From positions 90,339-154,338 of the forward strand of contig CAJUOB010000002.1 in the NCBI GenBank assembly GCA_910587915.1: DNA of 64,000 nt. The letters run 5' to 3'. The notes under the pieces were generated by a model that searched no databases, had not been told where the DNA came from, and worked only from the letters and a program-made list of their open reading frames with translations. Positions within the stretch are counted from its first letter, which is position 1, and every line of letters begins with the position of its first letter. The stretch comes from an uncultured Muribaculaceae bacterium (GTDB lineage: Bacteria; Bacteroidota; Bacteroidia; Bacteroidales; Muribaculaceae). A program made the translations under genes and the position numbers. Positions 17,383 to 25,542 of this stretch are shown here, piece after piece.

Positions 17383-19782
17383 ATGTTCCTTAAGAAACTG
17401 ACCGTACTGGCAGCCGTCGTCTCGGCGGCTGCCGGTTTTATTAATGCACAGGTGTCGTTCGGCGACGCGCGTCTGTTCAACGACGGCTGGCAATTCTCCC
17501 TCGGAGATGATACCACAGCCGTCGCTCCGGCGTATAACGACTCGCTATGGCGCAAACTACAGCTGCCTCACGACTGGAGTGTGGAGCAACCGGCCTCGCC
17601 CTACCTCGCCAGCTGCACAGGCTATCTGCCGGGCGGTATCGGTTGGTATCGCAAGCATTTTACCGTTACCGACAGTGCCGACCGACACTACATATACTTC
17701 GAGGGCGTGTACAACCGCAGCAAGGTGTATCTCAACGGTCATTTGCTGGGCGAGCGTCCCAACGGCTATGCGTCGTTCATGTACGACATGACACCCTATC
17801 TCCGCGAAGGCGACAACGTGCTGTCGGTGCGGGTGGACCACAGCCGCTATGCCGACTCCCGGTGGTACACCGGTTCGGGCATATACCGCGACGTCTATAT
17901 GGTTGCAGCCCCCGAAACACACATCGCGCAGTGGGGTGTGGGCTACAAGGCTACCAAGGTGACCGACCGTCGTGCCGATATAGCCGTCGATGTGGCGGTG
18001 GAAAATCCTGTGAAAGGGCTTGCCGTAAAAGCATATATAACCGATGCCGACGGCCGGACAGTGGCTTCGGCCACGCGTCGCAATGCCACGGCCGACAATA
18101 TACTGTCGCTAAAGGTCGCGACTCCACACCGTTGGAATCTCGACGATCCCTACCTATACACCCTGCATACCGAGCTGCTGCTCAATGGAAAGAAAATCGA
18201 TGGTTCGGCCACAAAGATGGGCATACGCACGCTTGAATTCAGCCCCGACAATGGTTTCGCCATCAATGGCCGCAACACCAAGGTAAAAGGAGTGTGCCTG
18301 CACCACGATGCCGGCACACTCGGAGCCGCCGTGCCGCGTCAGGTGTGGGAACGACGCCTCAAAAACATCAAGGAGCTTGGCGTAAACGCCATCCGTATGA
18401 GCCACAATCCTCAGGCACCCATGGTCTATGACATCTGCGACAGCCTCGGGCTGCTGGTGATGGACGAAGCATCGGACGAATGGGAATTTCCAAAGCGTAA
18501 ATGGGTGCAAGGATGGAATGTAGGCGAGCCATCGTACGACGGCACATTCGATTTCTTCGAGGAGTGGATAGAACGCGACGTTACCGATATGGTGCGCCGC
18601 GACCGTAACCATCCCTCGGTGTTCCTATGGAGCATCGGCAACGAGGTGGACTATCCCAACGACCCGTACTCCCATCCTATTCTCGACGGAGCTGAGATCA
18701 GCCAGCCGATGTACGGCGGCTACAAACCCGAGGCACCGGATGCCATGCGCATAGGCAAGATTGCCAAACGCCTGGCGGCATGTGTGAAGGCCGTCGATGA
18801 TTCGCGCCCCGTCACCGGCGCACTTGCCGGTGTGGTGATGTCGAACGAAACAGAATATCCCGACGCTGTCGACGTAGTGGGCTACAACTATACCGAGGAC
18901 CGCTACGATATGGACCATGCCACATACCCCGACCGCGTGATATATGGCAGCGAGAACCGCTCGGACTATCCCGCATGGCGTGCCGTTGCCGACAAAGACT
19001 TCATTTTCGGCCAGTTCATATGGACCGGCACCGACTATCTCGGCGAATCGGGCCGATGGCCATCGCGCGGACTCTACACCGGTCTGCTCGACTTTGCGAG
19101 CTTCGCCAAGCCCCGCGGTCACTTCCGTGCCTCGCTGTGGAGCGATGAACCCGTAGCGTACATAGGCACCTACCCGGTGCCGCGACGTGGCAACTGGCTG
19201 TCGATCGACGCATGGGACACATGGAACTACGAGCCGGGGCAGGAAATCCGCGTGGTAGCCTACACCAATGCCCCACAGGCACGTCTGATGCTCGACGGCA
19301 AGGAAATAGGCGCCATGAAGCCCTACGATACCGAGACAGGCATAATCCACTGGGATGTGCCCTTCGCTCCCGGCAAGCTGACTGTGGAAGGCTGCGATGC
19401 CGACGGCAATGTGGAGTCGACCTACACCATAGCCACATCGGGACGTCCGTACTCGCTCCGCGCGGTAGCCGATGTGCCCACTATCGATGCATCGGCACCC
19501 ATAGCACACATCACAGTGGAAGTGCTCGATGAGGATGGCAATGTGGTGAAACTCGCCGACAACAACATACGCTGTCACATCGAAGGGCCAGCCCATCTGC
19601 TCGGACTCGAAAGCGGCAGCAATACCGATATGACCGGTGACTCCAATGCATCGCGACGCGCATTCCACGGACGTCTGCTGGCATACCTTGAGTCGACCGG
19701 CGCCGATGAGCCTGTCACAGTGACATTCACCTCGCCTCTGCTCAAACCTGCAACAGTAAAACTCAATTCAAAACCTTTATAA
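17383..19782 (+). CDS. GH2 family beta-galactosidase-like enzyme (DUF4982 type)
   Basis: A 799-residue GH2 exo-glycosidase with a type I signal peptide (cleavage after about residue 23), so periplasmic. Domain order: sugar-binding jelly roll (about 25-180, FNDGWQFSLGDD, LPHDWSVE), Ig-like domain, TIM barrel (about 295-590, with VKGVCLHHDAGTLG and RMSHNPQAP), then DUF4982 and a last Ig-like domain. The acid/base is Glu421 in WSIGNEVDYP and the nucleophile is Glu524 in YGSENRSDYP. Related enzymes are beta-galactosidases, beta-glucuronidases and beta-mannosidases; the DUF4982 architecture favours beta-galactosidase. It starts 3 bp after GH30, and the GH43 gene begins 9 bp after its stop, so the three form one operon. 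Confidence 0.93.
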   Translation: MFLKKLTVLAAVVSAAAGFINAQVSFGDARLFNDGWQFSLGDDTTAVAPAYNDSLWRKLQLPHDWSVEQPASPYLASCTGYLPGGIGWYRKHFTVTDSADRHYIYFEGVYNRSKVYLNGHLLGERPNGYASFMYDMTPYLREGDNVLSVRVDHSRYADSRWYTGSGIYRDVYMVAAPETHIAQWGVGYKATKVTDRRADIAVDVAVENPVKGLAVKAYITDADGRTVASATRRNATADNILSLKVATPHRWNLDDPYLYTLHTELLLNGKKIDGSATKMGIRTLEFSPDNGFAINGRNTKVKGVCLHHDAGTLGAAVPRQVWERRLKNIKELGVNAIRMSHNPQAPMVYDICDSLGLLVMDEASDEWEFPKRKWVQGWNVGEPSYDGTFDFFEEWIERDVTDMVRRDRNHPSVFLWSIGNEVDYPNDPYSHPILDGAEISQPMYGGYKPEAPDAMRIGKIAKRLAACVKAVDDSRPVTGALAGVVMSNETEYPDAVDVVGYNYTEDRYDMDHATYPDRVIYGSENRSDYPAWRAVADKDFIFGQFIWTGTDYLGESGRWPSRGLYTGLLDFASFAKPRGHFRASLWSDEPVAYIGTYPVPRRGNWLSIDAWDTWNYEPGQEIRVVAYTNAPQARLMLDGKEIGAMKPYDTETGIIHWDVPFAPGKLTVEGCDADGNVESTYTIATSGRPYSLRAVADVPTIDASAPIAHITVEVLDEDGNVVKLADNNIRCHIEGPAHLLGLESGSNTDMTGDSNASRRAFHGRLLAYLESTGADEPVTVTFTSPLLKPATVKLNSKPL

Positions 19783-19791
19783 CCTATCTAC

Positions 19792-21711
19792 ATGACCGTA
19801 AAACACATCCTACTGCTTCCGGCTGTAGCCCTTCTGGCCAGCAGCTGTGCCAACAGGCAAGCGGCTCCGGATCCCGATGAGCTCGACGGCTATCTTTTCA
19901 CTTACTTCCACGGCAACCGCGTGGACCAGGAACAAATCTGCTATGCAATAAGCGACAACGGATTCGACTGGAAAGCCCTCAACGACAATCTGCCCGTAAT
20001 CCAATCGTCGGAGATAAGTTCGACAGGCGGTGTACGCGACCCTCACATCCTGCGCCGCCACGACGGCAAAGGCTTCTATATGGTCGTGACCGACATGACC
20101 TCGAGCAAAGGCTGGGATTCCAACCGCGCCATGGTGCTCATGAAATCGCCCGATCTGGTTAACTGGGAATCGACTGTCATCAACATCCAGGACCGCTACG
20201 AAGGCCATGAGGATCTCAAGCGAGTATGGGCGCCCCAGACCATCTACGATCCCGAGGCCGACAAATACATGGTGTACTGGTCGATGCAGCACGGCGACGA
20301 ACCCGACATAATCTACTACGCTTATGCCAACGAGGATTTCACCGACTTCGAAGCCGAACCGAAGCCTCTTTTCTTGCCCGAAAACGGAAAGTCGTGCATC
20401 GACGGCGATATTGTGTACAAAGACGGACTTTTCCATCTGTTCTACAAAACAGAAGGACACGGCAACGGCATAAAGAAAGCCACCACCGAATCGCTCACCT
20501 CCGGCAAATGGACCGAAGGCAGCGACTACAAGCAGCAGACTGAAGACGCCGTGGAAGGCTCGGGTATCTTCAAGCTTAAAGACTCCGACAAGTACATACT
20601 CATGTACGACGTATACATGAAGGGCCGCTATGAGTTCTGCGAAACCGAAGACCTCGAGAACTTCAAAGTTATCGACGACAGCGTGACCATGAACTTCCAT
20701 CCCCGCCACGGCTCGGTGATACCCATCACACGCGCCGAAAAAGAGCGTCTGCTCGAGAAATGGCCCTCGGATGGTCTCAACGGCCACACCAATGCCAATC
20801 CCGTATTGCCCGACTGGCATGCCGACCCCGAAATCCTGCGCTCGGAGAATACCGGTAAATACTACATCTACTCCACCACCGACGGCACACCCGGCTGGGG
20901 TGGCACAGCATTCAGCTGCTTCTCATCGGACGACCTCAAATCGTGGACCGACGAAGGTGTGATTCTCGACCTCGCCACAGATCAGGTGCCCTGGGCCGAT
21001 GGAAATGCCTGGGCCCCCGCCATCGAAGAGAAAAAAATCGATGGAGCCTACAAATACTTCTTCTACTACAGCGGCAATCCTGTGGCCGGCGGCGGCAAGC
21101 AGATAGGAGTAGCCGTGGCCGACAGCCCTACCGGACCATTCACCGACCTCGGACATGCCATAATCACAGAATCACCCACAGGCAAGGGCCAGCAGATAGA
21201 TGTCGACGTATTCACCGACCCCGTGAGCGGCAAAAGCTATCTCTACTGGGGCAACGGCTACATGGCCGGAGCGGAACTGATGCCGTCGATGACCGAAATC
21301 GACAAATCGACAATTACTGTCATGACTCCCGAGGGCGGCACTCTCGATACCTACGCCTATCGTGAAGCTCCCTATGTGTTCTTCCGCGATGGCAAATACT
21401 ACTTCATGTGGTCGGTCGACGACACCGGCTCACCCAACTATCACGTGGCCTATGGTACCTCTTCCTCTCCTCTGGGAGCCATCGAAGTGGCAGAGCAGCC
21501 TGTTGTGCTGAGCCGCGATGATGTGAACGGTATCTTCGGCCCGGCGCACAACTCGGTTGTGGAATTGCCCGACGGCACATGGCGCATTGTCTACCACCGC
21601 ATCAATCCGGCATATCGCCACAAAGATCCGGGAGTACACCGCCAGGTGTGCATCGACGAGATGAAATTCGATGCCGACGGTAAGATTGTGCCTGTTGTAC
21701 CCACCCGATAA
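19792..21711 (+). CDS. Lipoprotein with two tandem GH43 catalytic modules
   Basis: A 639-residue lipoprotein (LLASSCANR) built from two five-bladed beta-propellers. The first (about 30-330) has base Asp83 in GGVRDPHIL, the pKa-setting Asp in CIDGDIVY (204/206) and general acid Glu255 in EGSGIFK. The second (about 335-639) has base Asp345 in WHADPEIL, Asp470/472 in QIDVDVF and acid Glu525 in YREAPYVF. Both triads are complete, so both modules should be active. GH43 enzymes are alpha-L-arabinofuranosidases, beta-xylosidases or exo-beta-1,3-galactanases. The two modules share little sequence and so probably act on different bonds. The sequence after Cys is not acidic (ANRQ), hinting at a periplasm-facing position. 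Confidence 0.92.
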   Translation: MTVKHILLLPAVALLASSCANRQAAPDPDELDGYLFTYFHGNRVDQEQICYAISDNGFDWKALNDNLPVIQSSEISSTGGVRDPHILRRHDGKGFYMVVTDMTSSKGWDSNRAMVLMKSPDLVNWESTVINIQDRYEGHEDLKRVWAPQTIYDPEADKYMVYWSMQHGDEPDIIYYAYANEDFTDFEAEPKPLFLPENGKSCIDGDIVYKDGLFHLFYKTEGHGNGIKKATTESLTSGKWTEGSDYKQQTEDAVEGSGIFKLKDSDKYILMYDVYMKGRYEFCETEDLENFKVIDDSVTMNFHPRHGSVIPITRAEKERLLEKWPSDGLNGHTNANPVLPDWHADPEILRSENTGKYYIYSTTDGTPGWGGTAFSCFSSDDLKSWTDEGVILDLATDQVPWADGNAWAPAIEEKKIDGAYKYFFYYSGNPVAGGGKQIGVAVADSPTGPFTDLGHAIITESPTGKGQQIDVDVFTDPVSGKSYLYWGNGYMAGAELMPSMTEIDKSTITVMTPEGGTLDTYAYREAPYVFFRDGKYYFMWSVDDTGSPNYHVAYGTSSSPLGAIEVAEQPVVLSRDDVNGIFGPAHNSVVELPDGTWRIVYHRINPAYRHKDPGVHRQVCIDEMKFDADGKIVPVVPTR

Positions 21712-21713
21712 TG

Positions 21714-21745
21714 TTAAAGCCCGTTAAAAACGAAGAGGGCTTTAA
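21714..21745 (+). terminator. Stem-loop after the GH43 gene
   Basis: TTAAAGCCC (21714-21722) pairs perfectly with GGGCTTTAA (21737-21745), 2 bp after the stop codon. The following sequence is only weakly T-rich, so termination may be partial. Confidence 0.55.
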
Positions 21746-21841
21746 ACCTTGTGTCTCTTTCTGCGTCTAAAGAGCAGTAATAAGACAATAAAGGGCAAAG
21801 CCCGACACGATTTTCATACAACTAACTTTTTTAGGAGAAGT

Positions 21842-21870
21842 CCCCGACTCGTGAAGAATCGGGGCTTTTT
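21842..21870 (+). terminator. Rho-independent terminator upstream of GH78
   Basis: CCCCGA (21842-21847) and TCGGGG (21859-21864) form a stem followed by CTTTTT. It is a second stop after the GH43 operon and shields the GH78 promoter. Confidence 0.75.
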
Positions 21871-21907
21871 CGTTATAGTCTACCGCAGGTGTATAGATAT
21901 TTTTCGC

Positions 21908-21915
21908 TATTTTTG
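21908..21915 (+). promoter_or_regulatory. -7 promoter element of the GH78 gene
   Basis: TATTTTTG matches TAnnTTTG, 31 bp before the ATG. No TTTG box is seen at the right distance upstream, which would fit an activated promoter. Confidence 0.5.
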
Positions 21916-21946
21916 CAGAAGAATCAATCACCTACATAAATAAATC

Positions 21947-24544
21947 ATGAAACACATTTTAAAGCTTGCGCTGGCCTTTCTGCCTGCACTGTCGCTGACG
22001 ACAGCCTGTACAGATCAAAAGCCATCGGAAGTCGGGCATCTGGTCGACGCGATGGACAGCTCCCTATGGGATCATTCTCAATGGATTTCGGTTGCCGACG
22101 CTCCTGTGGTCGAAGGCCATGTGAGCGGCGAGAACGAACTGGCAGCCGACGGCGCCAGCTGCTTCCTTTCGGAAATTACCAACGATAAGAAAGTGACATC
22201 GGCACGCTGGATGACTTCGGGTCTCGGTGTGTACGACATCTATGTCAACGGACAGCTCGTAGGTGAGGAAATTCTTAAACCGGGATTCCTTCATCCCTAC
22301 AAAACACGCCGCTCCTTCACCTACGACATCACCGATGCTATAGCCAAGGGCAAGGGCGACACCAATACATTCGCCGCCCAGGTAGCTCCCGGATGGTGGG
22401 CCGATAAAATCGTGACACCATGGGGACACGATGGCATGGTAGGCAAGAAAACGGCATTCCGCGGAGTGCTCGAGCTCACATTCGACGATGGTTCTGTGGC
22501 ATACTACGGCACCAACACCACCGACTGGCGTGCCGGCATAGCCGGTCCGGTGAAGCACGCCGGAATTTTCGATGGTGAGACATACGATGCCCGCGAATTG
22601 CCCGGCTACGAGACACCCGAAAAACTCTCCACCCCCGAAGTCAATACAGAATTCAAAGGCGATATACTGCCCACAAACGGTGCCGAAGTGTACTTCCGCG
22701 AAGATCTCGCACTCGCGCCCGTCGAGGCATACACATGGGAAAGCGTGGAAGGTGCCACCGACACAGAATTCGGCAAAATCGTGGTGAAACATCAATTCGC
22801 ACCCGGCGAGGAACTTAGCGTAAGTCCCGGCGAAACCCTCGTGATAGACTTCGGCCAGAACTGCGCCGGCGTGCCGGAATTTGAATTCAGTGCACCGGAG
22901 GGTACAACTATAACCTTCCTGCCATCCGAGCTCCTGAACGACGGCAATGGAGCACAGAGCCGCGGCATGGACGGACCCGAAGGCAGCACCCACCGCACCA
23001 ACCTGCGCATGCAGGACATCGGCATGCGACTCAACTATACATTTGCCGACAACAATGGCTACTCCACCTTCCGCCCCCGCAACACCTTCTTCGGCTACCG
23101 ATTCGCTTCGATAACCGCCGACAACGATGTGCGCATAAAGTCGGTAAAGACCGTTCCCATCACTTCTATCAGAAAAGACATGGAAACCGGCACCATCAAA
23201 ACCGGAAATGAAGATGTCAACAAACTCATATCGAACATCCAGTGGGGACAGCGCTCCAATTATCTATCGGTGCCCACCGACTGTCCGCAGCGCAACGAAC
23301 GACTCGGCTGGACCGCCGACACACAGGTATTCGCCGAAACCGGATCGTTCTTTGCCAACACCGACAATTTCTTCCACAAATGGATGCGCGACATGCGCGA
23401 CTCGCAGACTGAGCGCGGCGGTATACCCGGCGTAGCACCCTTGGCGCAGTACGGCAACGAAATGACACGTCTTGGCTGGGCCGATGCCATGGTCATAGTG
23501 CCCTGGGTGGTATGGAAACAGTTCGGCGACACGGCCATCATCGACGAGAACTGGGACGCCATGACCAAATTCGTTGACTACATCGGTGGCGTCAAGTACG
23601 ACCATCACGCCCTCAAAGACGACAATCTCGACTACCAGTGGGCCGACTGGCTCAGCTACGAACCACTTGAGAGTGCCGGTGAAGGTATCTACACTACCGA
23701 CGCCCGAGGAAACCGCATAGTGCGCCCCGAAGCTTATCAGTACTGGAACTACCTCAGCGCCAACTACTGGCTCATGGACGCGGAGATGATGCGCGACATG
23801 GCTCTTGCCACCGGACGCGATGCATCCAAGTACGAAGCAATGGCTACCGAGGCCCGTCGCCACATACTCGACAACTTCATCACCGCCGACGGACTTTTCA
23901 CCACCGAGATTCTCAACACCATGCAGACACCGGCTCTGTTCGCTCTCAAGAACAAGCTCGTGGACGGCAAGGCAAAAGAGGATATGATAGCCCGTCTGCG
24001 CAAAAACTTCGCCGAACACGGCAACTGTCTGCAGACAGGATTCCTGGGCACATCGATTCTCATGCCCACACTCACCGAAAACGGCATGAGCGACATAGCC
24101 TACGAGCTTCTGTTCCAGCGTCAGAATCCGAGCTGGCTCTACTCCGTCGACAACGGTGCCACCACCATCTGGGAACGATGGAACAGCTACATGCTCGACA
24201 AAGGCATGGGTCCCAAGGGCATGAACAGCTTCAACCACTACGCCTACGGCTGCATCGCAGAATGGATGTGGGAAACCATGACCGGAATATCGTCGGTTAC
24301 CTCCGCTCCCGGCTTCAAGAGAATAGTGATGAAGCCTATCCCCGACAAACGACTGGGCTTCGTTGAAGCCGCCTACGACTCGGCTACAGGCCGCATCGAA
24401 AGCGAATGGCACTACGACGGCGACACCTGGGTGTGGACATTCACCGTACCCGAAGGGGCAGTCGCAGAAGTGACCATACCCGGCGAAACCGAGACCAAGG
24501 AATACACCGCAGGCACCTACACGGTAGAGAAGAAAAACGTGTAG
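21947..24544 (+). CDS. GH78 family alpha-L-rhamnosidase
   Basis: An 865-residue enzyme releasing terminal alpha-L-rhamnose. LSLTTAC gives a lipobox, so it is a probable lipoprotein. N-terminal beta-sandwich domains (about 55-380, including VYDIYVNGQLVGEEILKPG, the standard Bac_rhamnosid_N pattern) lead into an (alpha/alpha)6 barrel (about 400-760). The family signature DCPQRNERLGWTADTQ carries the general acid Glu451 and a substrate-binding Asp458. A C-terminal beta-domain follows, with GFKRIVMKPIPD. It has its own promoter and a strong terminator, so it is a single-gene unit next to the Sus operon. Rhamnose caps glucuronic acid on type II arabinogalactan and is a backbone sugar of rhamnogalacturonan I; both remain possible. 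Confidence 0.92.
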   Translation: MKHILKLALAFLPALSLTTACTDQKPSEVGHLVDAMDSSLWDHSQWISVADAPVVEGHVSGENELAADGASCFLSEITNDKKVTSARWMTSGLGVYDIYVNGQLVGEEILKPGFLHPYKTRRSFTYDITDAIAKGKGDTNTFAAQVAPGWWADKIVTPWGHDGMVGKKTAFRGVLELTFDDGSVAYYGTNTTDWRAGIAGPVKHAGIFDGETYDARELPGYETPEKLSTPEVNTEFKGDILPTNGAEVYFREDLALAPVEAYTWESVEGATDTEFGKIVVKHQFAPGEELSVSPGETLVIDFGQNCAGVPEFEFSAPEGTTITFLPSELLNDGNGAQSRGMDGPEGSTHRTNLRMQDIGMRLNYTFADNNGYSTFRPRNTFFGYRFASITADNDVRIKSVKTVPITSIRKDMETGTIKTGNEDVNKLISNIQWGQRSNYLSVPTDCPQRNERLGWTADTQVFAETGSFFANTDNFFHKWMRDMRDSQTERGGIPGVAPLAQYGNEMTRLGWADAMVIVPWVVWKQFGDTAIIDENWDAMTKFVDYIGGVKYDHHALKDDNLDYQWADWLSYEPLESAGEGIYTTDARGNRIVRPEAYQYWNYLSANYWLMDAEMMRDMALATGRDASKYEAMATEARRHILDNFITADGLFTTEILNTMQTPALFALKNKLVDGKAKEDMIARLRKNFAEHGNCLQTGFLGTSILMPTLTENGMSDIAYELLFQRQNPSWLYSVDNGATTIWERWNSYMLDKGMGPKGMNSFNHYAYGCIAEWMWETMTGISSVTSAPGFKRIVMKPIPDKRLGFVEAAYDSATGRIESEWHYDGDTWVWTFTVPEGAVAEVTIPGETETKEYTAGTYTVEKKNV

Positions 24545-24563
24545 TTAACCTCGCCCGTACAAG

Positions 24564-24612
24564 GCATCCGGAGAAAAGCTGAAAGCAAAAAGCCATCTCC
24601 GGATGCTTTTTT
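24564..24612 (+). terminator. Strong rho-independent terminator after GH78
   Basis: GCATCCGGAGA (24564-24574) pairs perfectly with TCTCCGGATGC (24596-24606), followed by six T. Confidence 0.92.
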
Positions 24613-24622
24613 ATGTTTTTAG

Positions 24623-24654
24623 CTTGCGTAAACGCTCAGGTGTTTTTACCTTTG
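24623..24654 (+). promoter_or_regulatory. Promoter of cdsA
   Basis: CTTG (24623-24626), a 20-bp spacer and TACCTTTG (24647-24654). It follows the GH78 terminator directly and lies 28 bp before the cdsA ATG. Confidence 0.65.
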
Positions 24655-24682
24655 TAATACTATTACGTCAATCAATAAAACA

Positions 24683-25516
24683 ATGAAAAACCTCATCGTC
24701 CGCTCTCTCTCGGGTATTGTATACGTGGCACTTATCATTGGCGCTATACTTGCCGGCAACCCATGGTTCACACTCCTGATGGCAATTTTCGTATTGCTCG
24801 GCATGATTGAATTCCAGAAAATAACCATGAAATGCAGTGGCGGCGCATGCACACTTGGCCGTGTGCTCGACATACTTGCCGCGCTGTCGCTGTGCTGTCT
24901 CCCGGCGGTGAGCGAATATAGTTTCGATGCCATCCTCGGCCTCATCAGCTTTCTGATAATCTACACGGTGCTACGCTGCATTGTGGCTCTATACGATAAA
25001 TCGGGCCATGCCCTCCTCAACACAGCAATGTCGCTGATGTCGGTGGGATATATCGGCCTTAGCATCGGCCTGCTCAACACAGCCACAAGCTTCATCACCA
25101 CCAAAGGCATGACTCTTGTCCTGGCCATGTTTGTGATGATATGGCTCAACGATACCGGAGCCTTCTGCGTCGGTTCGCTTCTGGGGCGTCATAAACTTTT
25201 CGAGCGTCTGTCGCCAAAAAAATCATGGGAAGGATTTTTCGGAGGACTCGCGTTCTGCATCGCGGCCGGCTATCTGTGCTCCGCATGGCTGCATCTGCCG
25301 GTATTCGGCATGGTGGAGTGGATGGTCTATGGCGTGATTGTGTGCCTGTTCGCAACCGTAGGCGACCTCTTCGAGTCCCTGATAAAACGCACCCACGGCA
25401 TCAAGGACTCAGGCAATCTCATACCCGGCCATGGCGGTATCCTCGACCGCATCGACTCGCTGCTGTTCGTAGCTCCGGCCACAGCATTCTTCATGGTCAT
25501 TTCCGATGTAATGTAA
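24683..25516 (+). CDS. cdsA: Phosphatidate cytidylyltransferase
   Basis: A 277-residue integral membrane enzyme that makes CDP-diacylglycerol from CTP and phosphatidate, the branch point for phosphatidylethanolamine and other phospholipids. It has about eight hydrophobic segments. The C-terminal family signature is complete: SLIKRTHGIKDSGNLIPGHG followed by GILDRIDS, with the metal-binding acidic residues. KKSWEGFFGG is a second conserved block. It has its own promoter and sits between two sugar-degrading genes, with GH127 starting 26 bp after its stop. In many Bacteroidales cdsA is near ftsH and lipid A genes, so this neighbourhood is unusual. Confidence 0.95.
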   Translation: MKNLIVRSLSGIVYVALIIGAILAGNPWFTLLMAIFVLLGMIEFQKITMKCSGGACTLGRVLDILAALSLCCLPAVSEYSFDAILGLISFLIIYTVLRCIVALYDKSGHALLNTAMSLMSVGYIGLSIGLLNTATSFITTKGMTLVLAMFVMIWLNDTGAFCVGSLLGRHKLFERLSPKKSWEGFFGGLAFCIAAGYLCSAWLHLPVFGMVEWMVYGVIVCLFATVGDLFESLIKRTHGIKDSGNLIPGHGGILDRIDSLLFVAPATAFFMVISDVM

Positions 25517-25542
25517 CATAGCGATTCATCACTCATAACCAC

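Noticed and set aside
15661..17493. A 610-codon minus-strand frame over GH30
   Set aside because: Shadow of the GH30 gene, which has its promoter, lipobox and both catalytic Glu.
21749..21943. A 64-codon frame between GH43 and GH78
   Set aside because: It runs across a rho-independent terminator and the GH78 -7 box; its Lys/Arg/Phe-rich product has no coding pattern.
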